The notes under the pieces were generated by a model that saw only the letters and a program-made list of their open reading frames with translations, was not told the DNA's origin and searched no databases. This document shows positions 30,501-43,196 of a DNA stretch of 64,000 nucleotides, one piece after another (the stretch's first letter is position 1; the number at the start of each line of letters is the position of its first letter). This DNA comes from Clavelina lepadiformis. Taxonomy: Eukaryota; Chordata; Ascidiacea; Aplousobranchia; Clavelinidae. The stretch spans positions 558,001-622,000 of the forward strand of contig NC_135248.1 in the NCBI RefSeq assembly GCF_947623445.1. Reading direction: 5' to 3'. A program made the translations under genes and the position numbers.

Positions 30501-33500
30501 TGACGTCACAGACGACGGAGAGGTAATCGATGTTCAGCACCTTGTAGAAGACACCGTGGTAGACTGCCTTCGCGAGAAGAATGTCTTTGTGCAGCCGTTC
30601 AACCACTTTGATCAGATGTTTCACCTCTCTACCTATGTATGACGTCATGATGATGTTATAATTACAATTATTTGTGTGTTCTAGATCGTGTCAATGGTTG
30701 CTAAAGACAATGACGTCACAATGAAATAAAACGAGTTCAAACGGTGTACCCTTATTTTGTTATCATATTACATCCATCTGCTTCGATAGAAAGAATATTA
30801 AGTATCAGGTAGCTCCAGGCTGATTTTAAGAGCAAACTGGAGACAACCGATTGTTCAAAAAATGAACGTTAGAGCCAAGAAATTAGTCCTGAAATTTTTT
30901 TATTTGCCGAAGTGTCCAGTTAAAATCAAACCAATACTAACTAACTCGAAACGTCTGCAAATAAAGGCTTCAATTGTTTTCGCGCTGATTATGGAGTCCG
31001 CATGCACGGTGAAATTCTTGCGCGCATGGTTCTACTGCGTACCAACCTCCGAAGTCGTCATTCTCCTCCTGTTGATCTTCCGCGATTTCCAGCATCATGT
31101 CGTTGTGGATGGTGACGTAATGCACCTCAGTTCCGCCCTGCAGCGCCACAGTGACGGCATAATTAACTTCCGGTAGCAGGGTGGGGTTGACGATCCGCAC
31201 CATCCGGTACAATCCCATCCCGTGCAACTTCTTGAACAAGAGCAGTTGACTTCCCAAGTGGATGACGTAATTCTCCTGCGGGGAATCCCGGTCAGATAAG
31301 TACGTCACAAAGCATAGTAATTGAATACGAGTTTGTTACCTGTTTCAAGGAGAAGAGTCGCCTGTGGTCTTCTATCTTCTTGCACTCGGACTTGATGAAG
31401 GAGGCGAAGGATTCCTGGAGAGAGTCGACCGAGAAGGTGGGTGCAGGACCGAGAGGAGTCGAGCTCTTGCTGTCCAGCTCAACCAGAAGGCTTTCCAGGA
31501 ACACGCTCTCGAGTCCCGGGGTATTCTGGAATGTCCAAGCAAATTTATTTACACAGACCCTGACGACTTCCTGTATGCGTTGAGCTAATCGCAATCCACC
31601 TCGAGGTGAGCTTCGGTGTACACTTCCCACCGCATGACGGCGGCTGAGAGTGGGTGCATGTAATGTTGTTTCTCAAATTCGTGGAGCAGAATTTTGGCGG
31701 ATGGTGAGAGTTTTCCATCCCAGTATTTCGCTTTTTTATCTGCTCCCTGCAAGATATTCATAAATTCAAAACCTGCGGAAAAGCACGCTTCGCAGAATCC
31801 GCTCTTTTCTATTGCCCGCGTTCGAACACTTCCTGTAGTGTTTGACCGTAGAGTCGTAGACCCTTTAAAACTTTGAGCGAATTACGCTGTTTATGGGGTT
31901 TATTGATGTCATCAGGTACCAGGTTCCTTTTGTTACATCATAAAGTGATTGAACCCAAGTCAACTTTAAGCAAAGCGCGCGTCAGCTTTCGTTTCCAAAT
32001 GAGGTAGTTATCTTTCCTTGTTACGTCATCCATCGTTTATAAAACAAAATTTCGTAGAAGGAAGTTGTTGATATATGACGCGATTTAAAGCGGTTCATCG
32101 CGCACAGCTGATTGTTAAGTCACTCAACCAAGTAACTAGTGCGGTTAATAATCAACCAAATGTCTCAATAGAACGATAATCTCGACCAAATATATCGGCA
32201 CCATGGTCAAATGTCGCCAGATTTGACGACGCCTTTATGACATAATAAATCGATCACCTGACTTCGATTGTTGAAATGTTCTCGAACAATCTCTCGAAGT
32301 AATCCGGCGTATATGACGTCATCAGAATAGTCCAGAGCCTGGTGTGGTTTATCCTTGCGGACCGATAAATTCAACTTAAGTTTGATTCGTCCCGACACGT
32401 TCTGAAAGCGAATATAAGTATTATGACATCATAAGTACAATGAAACAACGTCGGGTCTGACCTGAAGAGAGTGCGAGGTTCGAAGTTTGAGCCAAGTCTC
32501 GACGCCAGACGCGGGAACACTCGAGAGGGGGATCGAATTGAATCCGAGGAAATCGTCCTTTTCGCTCCGCAGCGTCACAGACTGCGCGATTTCTGTGACG
32601 TATCTGCAAATAAATCAATTACGTCATAAATCACAATTGCCGGCGTGTTAGAATTATTTGCCTGAAAATTTAAATCGAGACGGACGTGGCGAGCCGAGGC
32701 ATTTACCGAAGCTACCAGTTGATTACTGTCGATATTTTATATTGTTACGTCATTTCACGCGGAAGTGCTTTTATGAGTGCGTTCTAAGCCGGAAAGCAAA
32801 TGGCGTTAAGCGCGATCATAAGATAAAAAGCGTGAAAACTTCCTGTAATATGAGTCAAAACATGCTGAATATTTGCAAAACATTTAGCCGAGTGGAGACA
32901 GTCAGCCTGAACATGCATGGCTGCCTGAATTAGTTTGATATCTCCTGATAACTTTAGATAAGAGCAGATTTGTCATCAAAGATTTGTTTGTGAAGAATCT
33001 GTACCTGCCCACACCTTTCATTCCTTTCACCTTCTTTTCTGTTTCGTCACTATCCCAAACTTGAACTTGGAGATACCTATCCTTGATATCATCTCGGTGA
33101 ATTTCAAGTTCAAAGCTTTCTTTCCATTCCGGGTTCAAGTTCGATGTCGCCACAGACGTTTGTTTTATGACGTCATGTTTATTAGGTTTAAAAGTTTGAA
33201 ATTGGCCATTGCTGACAACGGACAGCAAGCAGTAGGGGTCTGACGATCCATCGACATCTTTTATCGCTAAATTTTCCGCCTTTTCGACGACGACTTCAAG
33301 AACGCAGCGATTGGACAAAGTTTTCTCACAAATCTTGTTGACAAGTCCTTCATGTTGGTTGTCCGATATTTTAAACAAATTCTTCGCGTAAAGCAGTAGT
33401 GTTCGCTCGGGTAAATCTTTCGCCTGACTTTCAATTCTGTTCAAAATCACGTCCAAACTGCTCTGATAAACCTGGCTTCGATAATTCTTCGAGTTGCCGA

Positions 33501-33866
33501 TTTTTTTCATCAAACTTGCATAATTTTCTTCTTCGGCCATCTTATCTTTCCGACGCCTTCGAAATGCAGATTTTTGCCCGCGTTGCCTGCCATACTGCAA
33601 TTTGGTGTGTTCTGACTCCAAATTGCTCTTCGCCTCCTGAAGATAATAAAGGAAACAAAGGAATTCATTTGGCGCTCACACTTTTTGTCACGAGATTAAC
33701 TAATATTTGCATAACTAGGGTGTAGTTGAAGTATTGTACCAAATATTTCCAAAGTAATCAAACTAAACCACAGACAACACAAATGTCACAATCACAGTAA
33801 ATGTGCAAAATTGTATGACCAAACAAAGTAAGTTTTATTTAACAAAGCAATTACCTGTGACGTCAT
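27553..33866 (-). CDS. UNC13D: UNC13D (Munc13-4), C2-MUN-C2 exocytosis protein
   Basis: Munc13-4 primes secretory granules for calcium-triggered fusion by opening syntaxin through its MUN domain. Minus exons follow human UNC13D. The putative start is a 12-nt exon (33866-33855, MTSQ) that joins in phase to EAKSNLE at about 33636. Next come VYQSSLDVILNRI and the first C2 domain (IKDVDGSSDPYCLLS, NPEWKESFELE, VWDSDE), at 33003-33600. MUN-region landmarks are WFRPALLRWLQ and HTSSAVDTIGCL (29813-30000), WPDPVDAYTIALRL (29560-29720) and FFHADGDGISEAALQSTSFK (28600-28720). The second C2 domain has KLLPLDLNGLSDPFVQ (about 28300-28360) and SVLDHDVISANDLEGEAVLP (28010-28090). The tail LLEGRTSYDKDADEF matches the family end. 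Choosing UNC13D over BAIAP3 rests on the MUN-region matches. Aspartates of the C2 calcium loops are present in both domains. Some MUN exons are approximate. Confidence 0.9.
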
Positions 33867-36364
33867 GAAACAATATGAATATTTCAAAATTGACTTTCAA
33901 TATCTTTCCATATCTGCTGCACCATAAACTGAGGATATTTTTGATTCCAGCAAAATGTTAGGTTATATTTTTGTTACTGTTTGTGTGTGAGAACATATAT
34001 GTCGCATATATACCTATCTACAATTGGTATAACTTCGCTGCAGAGATAAGAGACATTATGTTAAGTTTTCTGGTTAATTTATTCACTTTTAGCTGCTTTA
34101 ACAAGCGGTATTTAGGCTGGCGGTTTCCTCTATCAAGTCATGGTACAGTTCATGCAAAATAGTTGTTGCACAGACCAGCAAGGCCACTAACACCGGCTTC
34201 TTCAGCAACATTGAAAGCAATGTTTTACATAGTTCAAGTCTAACCGTACCGTACTACAAATTGACTCGAAACTTCTCCGTAAGCCTAGTTCCTCACTCTT
34301 TAACACGCAGCAAACACACAGAAACGGTCGCATTTCAAACTTGAAACGCAGAGAAGCGGAACACCACCATGGTGTTCATCAATCTTACACCATGGCATCC
34401 GTGAGGTCGATGGTCACGTGACATGACGCAAAGGGTGGGGGAGAAAGTGGAGGCAGGGTCGTAAGCAAAAGGGCGGGTGCTGCAACTTGGAGTTTTCCTA
34501 TTGCACTCTACTATTGCTTGCTGCTCAGTGACTGACAGGTTGCTTTTGGTGACGTAATCAATAGCGGTATAGGTTTTCAGCGAAGTGAGCAGCTGATGTG
34601 GATTTTTCCAATAAAAATATACATTGGTTTTAAGAAGAGAAGTATTTATAGTTTGGTTGTGTGGGCGCTGATATTGTAAGTTATATTTACGCCTTAAATA
34701 CCTTTGATATTTTAAGCTTTATTGCAGTTTTCAGCAACCAACAGCAGGTGCTCCTCGAGCAATCACAGTCTACTGTTCATTACGTCACCAACAGCAGCCT
34801 GGTGCTACGTTTGAAACGAACATTGTCTGGTCATTGTTTTCTCATAATCTTTTTATTACAGATGAATATAAGGCGACCTTAGTTTCTTAGTTTTATTTCG
34901 TTTGGTGCCTGAGGAGGCTGTTGATACATGTTTAGTTTTGTTCTCAATTTGTTGTATTGACTTAATTTTGACGAATGATGACTTGATGAGTGTTCCTTAA
35001 GCAAAGTTCCCAATCCAGCCTTCACCGGCCTATCTTCTAAGCTATACGTGCGCTTCTGCTTACATTGACTTAACGTGATTTTCCTTGGAAATCTCAACGA
35101 CTAGTTTTATTCGTTCTCCACGGATGACCAGGCAAGCTTATTGACTCGTTTCTTCCAGCTGGCTAAAAGGTAATGCTGTCAACCTATCCCACTTCAAAGT
35201 TATTGATACTGCCGGCCTTTTCACACGTTTTGTGAAACTGTGGGTGTTTCCTCATACGTCACAATAATTGTTACCAAACCATCTATTTACATAAACCTTA
35301 CAGCTTCCGCGAATATAGGAAAAAAGATGCAAATATGTTATAGTGAAGATTTAATCTATTCAACAGTAGGTTGATGTAGATTCTACTTGCACTCTGTGAT
35401 GCTACAAACGCAACTATGACATCATACTCTAGAGAGGATGAAAAGCTTTTTGCCAACTTGAATTAAACACGACACAGTCGACTACCACCTACTGCTTCCT
35501 GTGTCTTGTTCAGGTCAGCGAGGGATGTGTTTGATAAATGTCTCTGTTCTGTCATAATGCCACCACCTGTTTTGCAAACAAACCTCTTATAAAGGCGATG
35601 GAAGTTGCTGTTTGGCTGGTCGGGATCGAGTTTACGGTTTACACAAAGTTTTGCGATGAATGGCGTCACATAAAATCGCTTTGTGTGTTTCTCACCAATA
35701 GGCCTACTTCATCTCTTGCTTTCCTTTCTGTTTGCTCCGAGCAAATATATGACGGTAAAAATAATAAGCCCTGGTGCTAGGACACCTCGCCACTCAATCT
35801 CTGCTTGGATATAACTAGTTTCCCGGTAACCTTTTCAAACTATAAAGTTCGAAATATCGTGAAATTCAAGTTCAAATTCCAGCTGTTTTCGAGCTTAGTG
35901 TAAAACTACTTGCCTCGAAAAAATATTTACGGTATAATCCACGGAAATATTCGGGTAAGTTTTGACACCAATGTAGACCTATGGACTAAACCAGAACCTT
36001 GAACGAAACACATATACGCTGGTATTAAAGCTTGGACTTGTAGAGCGTTAATACATTAATTTCCTAACTTTTGTACAACACATTTTATCCAGTTGTCTGC
36101 TAAGAAAGCAACGCTGTATTCTACAAATCTGCACCTTTGCCTGTTGTATTCATACCCACTTCTACACAAGTTTCTTTTATTACAAAACGTGTCATCTTTT
36201 TGTTAATTTGATATTTTAAACGGGATTGGAGAGCAGATTATTTTGAATCAGATTAACTCAATTTAAGATGTCGAAGAAACTTTTCTCGAAGCAGGGGAAG
36301 TACCGTTGGAGAGGGCTCGAATGAGAAGAAGTCTGACGGTTGACTCGAGCTGGTAGTAGCCTAC
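33867..36364. other. Spacer between UNC13D and caspase
   Basis: The two genes diverge here. A GC-richer patch at about 34350-34560 has CACGTG (34415 region), GGGCGGG and TGACGTAA words and could be a promoter or enhancer. Short frames elsewhere (for example 33971-34162 and 35538-35780) have no motif support. Confidence 0.4.
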
Positions 36365-38350
36365 ATGAAGCCTGCTGGTGACGTCAGTTTACAAGAACAC
36401 GATCAGTTTACGATGAAAGCAGGTAATTATGAGTTAACAATTAGTTTAATGTGTTTAGTTTCGTTTAATTTGGTGTTTGGTGGAATTTTAAAACTTCGCT
36501 GGTTACTGTGTGCTGCTCTTCACTAACGCTGAACCTTTACATACGAAGCGGACACGTTAAATTCGCTCGCTGCAGATTTCACAAACTCAAGGTCGTCTCC
36601 TCCTGATGAGGCCTCAAGGTAATATGAAGTCACAATGGGCATTGTTAGTTGTCTCTCGATAATGGTTGAAGTAAATCTGTTTTAGCTCGAATGACGTCAC
36701 TGATGGAAATCCATTCGAAGAACCAACTTCCGGTGAAGGCGTTGAACTCGGCGATGGTCGCGGGGACTTCTTCTACAACATGAACCACGCGCACCGCGGT
36801 TGCTTCATCATATTTAACCAGAAGGTGACCATTTAACCAGTACTGGTCTACGGCCATCTTAAATGGTGGATAGAGAGACGTTGGATTGTCAAATACAGTT
36901 TTTCATTTCAACGGATGCAGATTTTTGAGAAAAGCCTCAGATTAGGGCGAAGAGTGGGTTCCAACGTCGATTATTTTGCACTCGAGTCTTCGGCCAAATA
37001 TCTAGGCTTTGAATTTGTGAAAACTTTTCATGACTTGACCAAGCAACAGATTCAACTCGTTCTTGAGAGAAGTAATTTCCGTTAAATTTTTGTGCTTTTC
37101 GTTCCTGGGTCACTGACTCCGTTTCCTCCCAGTCTCAGCATCGAATCATGCTTCCTACGACTGCTTTGCTCTCTCCATTCTCACTCATGGTGAGGAGGGC
37201 GATGTGCTGTTTGCAAGAGATGGAAAAATGAATCTGAGTGAATTTATCGACCCCTTCACAACTGGCAACTGTCCAACTTTAGCCGGGAAACCCAAATTTT
37301 TCTTCATTCAAGTACGCAGTGGTGTAATTATATAATACAACGCACGTGACCTGGTGCCAAGCAACATTCAGGCTTTCTTTTGTTTTTTTGTGATGACGTA
37401 GGCTTGCAGGGGGAGGGACTTGGACCGGGGTGCCCGGGTGCAATCTGACAACGGAGATGCACCTGGCGACCAAGAAGAGAATGTCACGGTGTTGCCGAGT
37501 CATTGTGACGTCGTAGTAGCCCACGCCACTCCACCTGGTGAGTGTTTCTAACCTCATATGTGGGTGATTGTGACATCACATATGTGGAATTATTGCGTAG
37601 GTTACGCGGCCTGGAGGAACGAAACGCACGGAAGTTGGTTTGTGCAGTCGCTCTACAACGTCGTCCTTAAACACGGGAGGTCGCTAGAACTCATGCAGGT
37701 TAAAAAGTCCTTTTATTATAGATTATGACCAAATAATGCAAATCCCACTTTTTAGATTGCGATATTGTTGTTTGCCTAAATACAGTATCTTGTTAGAAGC
37801 GACGTCATAAAGAAACATTGTCTTGTATCAACGCTTTGTTTCCACAACAATAAAAATTGTTCAAGCTGGTTCTTTTGTTTAATATTTTTTCTGGGCAGAT
37901 CATATTACGTACTATAGACATCTTCTAATTCTGTGGACGGTATGAATCAGACGCTTTGTGCTCATTTCGCGTCACTGTGGTCATAATGGGGAACATGATC
38001 ATTATTACGCAATAATAAGCAATTCAGATACAAAGATGTGAAAACTTTCAGATAATGACGCGAGTCAATAACATGGTGGCCACGAAATTCCGCTCCATGG
38101 TCGACGGAAGCAAGCAGATCCCGAGCATTGTGACGCGACTGAGGGGGGAGGTTTACTTCAAGACAAAAGTCTCCCGTGAGCTGGAATCGAACCAACAAGC
38201 CCAACAATGGTGGGTCGCAAACTTATGACAACCCGACATGGTGTTCAATGCTTTCATGACAGCTAAGTTTTACTTTTGCGCAGCTCTCGCGACGTCTCGC
38301 GGCCAGCATATGAAGCGGGCGTCTTACATAAGGTGGAAGCAGATGATTGA
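36365..38350 (+). CDS. Executioner-type caspase (9 exons, 351 aa)
   Basis: A cysteine protease that cleaves after aspartate in apoptosis. Exons 36365-36422, 36549-36618, 36686-36824, 36921-37071, 37133-37311, 37402-37537, 37601-37698, 38052-38209 and 38284-38350 join in frame. The N-terminal region (about 70 aa) has no CARD or DED, so it is a short-prodomain type. Landmarks: FYNMNHAHRGCFIIFNQK; the arginine of RRVGSNVDYF (family RxGTxxD); the catalytic histidine in LSILTHGEEGD; the catalytic cysteine in IQ-ACRG, split by intron 5; GYAAWRNETHGSWFVQSLYN; and the p10 end IMTRVNNMVATKF with KQIPSIVTRL and EVYF. The p10 motifs are closest to caspase-3/7. Acidic DxxD-like sites after QACRG (SDNGDAPGD) could be the linker cleaved on activation. 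All catalytic residues are present. Confidence 0.92.
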
Positions 38351-39557
38351 AAACCAAAAAAGGTTTCCGTTGGATGACGTTTTATTATTTACACAGCCAT
38401 AAATATATAATTGTCATTTGTTTGTATTTACATTGCGTTCAGGTAAAAGGATACGTCAGCGGGTTTGTTAGCAATTTTAAGAATATGTATGCTAATAAAA
38501 GTTACCTATGCTGGTAGTTATGTAATTATGGCCAAAAAAGCGATTGCGTTAATTTCAATTACGAAGCCGTTAACTCTACAGCCTTGCAAGCAGTTGTAGC
38601 GGTATTCAATGCCCTTGCAAATATAACCACACCATGGTAGCTTGCTGCTGGTGCTTTGTAAGGTTCGAAAGTTGTCTCGTCTTCTATTAAAAGGTGTTAA
38701 AACGGTTTGAATATGATAATAATCAAATAACCTTTTATTAATTATTGTCTATGTCACATTTAAACCAACGCAACAAACAACCGTTTGTGCACGTTACAAA
38801 CGAAATAGGTTTGTTAACTATGAGTTGGCCCAACACAAGAATTTTCTAGCTTTGTTGCCGTGTTTTTATAAGAAGATGGGTATAAGATGTCTATGTTGAG
38901 CGATACTAACCCCAGTAGTGACTACCTCAGCACATACATGAAGGAAGCAAAATTAACATGGATCGATATCCAACTATTGCTCTTCTTTAATCGGCCTCTC
39001 TTACCTAATAATCGTGTCAGTTGTTTCGCTGTTGTTGCAAACTATTCAGCTGATAGTTGTTGCCTGAGCAACCGGAAACAAACATTGACGTGATGAACAA
39101 CCTTGTTTGTCACGCCACCGGTAAGTAACGTCACAAAATGTGCATTGTTGAAACTTTTAACCAGGAAGTAGGAAATTGAAACGTGGATTTAGGTGTTTTC
39201 GAAACTCAAATCTTCGCGATCTCATTGGATGTTGGACTCTTTGTGACGCAGCAGGCTACACGAATGAGTAAAAATAAATCGCTTAAATCACGAAATGAAA
39301 TCAATTATGTTAAGTCATATCAGGAAAACGTGTCAAGTAATTCGTATAAAAGAGGATGATGGGGCAGGACAAGCTAATATCGTCGAGGCAGTCTGCGTGA
39401 TAGAAGACTTTATTCCATCTCAATTAACGGAAATCACTGCTAGAGCTGCAATATTTATTGCGTCATAAGCTGCTTGTTTTTTGGTTTTGACACCTTTTGT
39501 CTTATTTTTCGGAATTAGACTAAGTCAGATATTAAAGTCCAGGAGGAAGTTGCCAGG
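38351..39557. other. Spacer between caspase and ficolin-like gene
   Basis: A/T-rich, no supported gene. A 68-codon plus frame at 38887-39093 has no motif. The promoter of the lectin gene should lie just before 39558. Confidence 0.4.
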
Positions 39558-41127
<1,570 letters not shown>

Positions 41128-42409
41128 AAATTTCTGTTTTCGATGACAGCCTATAACTAACTCTCGCTTTTTGTGTTGAATGTTAAAGATTGTTAACTTT
41201 ATATAAGAATCATGAAATTAAAGTTGTGCATAGCCCTACATTGTGCGTAAATAAACTTACTTTTCAATTAACTTGCATTCTCTTAGTTATTGTAGCATTG
41301 ACTACCAACAAAATTACCTTGCCATAAACTTGGAGTGATAAGCAAGTCGTATAAGACTAGTTAGACTTGTGATAAATATATCACTTAATATAATATAAAA
41401 TTGTGTACGACATAGAATTCTCGTCTATCGAATCAGCGAAGCATAACACTGCGTGACGTAATCGATGCTTCCCTCTTACTGTGCGTGCATTTTGATTCAT
41501 TCAGTTTCTTTTGGTTTCTACGTTCAACGCCGCAACATGTCTTTGTGCTGTTGCTGTCACAATGTTCTATCTTGATGTATTCGTTCAAAGAAGCTTCAAA
41601 TATAATCAGATTATACAGTAGTCATTCCTGTGTCTTTATTGCTGAAGTCTATCAAAGTTCACTATTAAGTAATACACAAGGAAACAGACTTTGTAGTGTA
41701 AGTGGGTAAACCTTACAAGTTAAGGTAACATATACCGCTTTTCATTACAGACTAAAAGTTATGAGTTATGAGTTATGACCCTTCTGGTAAGTATAAAAGC
41801 ATGTGATTTTCAATAAGCTTTCACTTCAATTGCACATCAAATATTTGTTTTATGTTTGCACCATTGCAAAATTTCCATTTGCAACCAGTGTTCACTACTG
41901 AATACAAGTGCAGTACAATATTGATTGAATGTACATCTCTGGTCTTTCGTACGTTGCTTGATTTACGCGGTTGTTATCACTTTAATCAATCATAAGATGT
42001 CTGTAGACCATTTCCAAGACGAGTTTGATTTTCATTCCACTTTGTTAGAGGCCAGGTTGAAGACGTTCGGCTGTTTTTGTGCTGTAACAGTTAGACTGAC
42101 AACTGTGCAAAATTTTGAAGCCTGTTCATTTCAGCGTCTTTTTACTTGTAGCACAGTAATAGGTAGAGTATGTCTACAAGCGTTTAGGTAGTGTACCAGT
42201 GTGGCTTGGCCAGTTAAGCATACAGAGTGGAAGATTTGTAGTTGATCCGATCCGAGGCTTTTATGGAAAGTGCGCTTTCAGTGGACTGGATAAATGCGGC
42301 AGTCAATATAATGGCAAAATTTGCGCCTCTACAACGTTATACTTGGACTATTAAATATACAGGGCAAAACGGCAATTCCTGTGCCCAGATACTTACTACC
42401 TTAATTAAG
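41128..42409. other. 3' flank of lectin gene and spacer
   Basis: It contains the lectin poly(A) signal (41250-41255) and A/T-rich sequence. A frame at 41925-42191 has no domain I recognise. Confidence 0.4.
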
Positions 42410-42680
42410 CTATTTTTGATCATATTTTAAGCCTTTTTCGGCTCTGTCACTTTTTCCCATTCATTAGCGCGTACTAGTAGTAACTGGCGGGCTTAGCATA
42501 CAAGTGCACAGCCAGATGACATAACAATTTGAGTAGCTGGAGTCTAGTATACAAAGGCATCCTGTGATTGTGCACTTGTGTACTAGGCCTAGTGTAGAAC
42601 CGCCATTTGCTAGTAGGACTCGCCAATGAATGGGAAAAAGTGACAAAGCCGAAAAAGGCTTAAAATATGATCAAAAATAG
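42410..42680. mobile_element. Long-hairpin MITE (about 80-bp inverted arms) with a nested second inverted repeat
   Basis: The left arm from 42410 starts CTATTTTTGATCATATTTTA. The reverse complement of the right arm (ending 42680) starts with the same 20 bases, and the match continues with few differences for about 80 bp. Inside, a second inverted pair, ATACAAGTGCACAGCCA against TGATTGTGCACTTGTGT, is related to the 20-bp-arm hairpin at 25051-25140. No coding capacity; the target duplication is unclear. Confidence 0.75.
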
Positions 42681-43196
42681 ACTAAGTTTTCGTCCCCACT
42701 GTGCCTTTGACAAAAAATAAAATGGTTGATTGACTGGAAAGTACAACTGCTTTCAACAAAAAATTGTATTTGCTTGTACTGAAAAATCAATTCTTTGTTT
42801 ATTTATTATAAATTGGTGTTTAAACAACCAACTTTTTATTTGTTTAATATGAATCGTCGTGAAGATAAAAAGTATTGTGTGGACATAGATGAATCTCGTG
42901 CGTGCAGTATCCACCCTTTTCAATATTGATTACGATGAAATGGGGATGGGGTGAAGTGGTTTATGATTGACTTGCCTGGTCAACACCTAATTTATGGAAA
43001 TCACATTTCTGTCTGTGACAGCTTTGCATAAGAGGATTACTTGCTTATGTATGTTACTTCCAGTACCATATATTCGGAGATTAGTGTTGTCTTGTGTTAG
43101 TGTATTTTGAGTTGACTATTTGACTTAAATAACAGTTTTTAAGAAACGTATTAAGCAACTAATTTTATGAATAAGTAGATTGAATAATTTCTGATC
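42681..43196. other. Upstream region of RSRC2
   Basis: No gene seen. It should contain the RSRC2 promoter and 5' UTR; no TATA box is evident next to the start. Confidence 0.4.

Noticed and set aside
31364-31588. Plus-strand ORFs over the UNC13D MUN region
   Set aside because: They are shadows of the minus-strand exon carrying TFSVDSLQESFASF.
36645-36857. Minus-strand ORF over caspase exon 3
   Set aside because: Shadow of the plus-strand exon encoding FYNMNHAHRG, which joins in phase to the other caspase exons.
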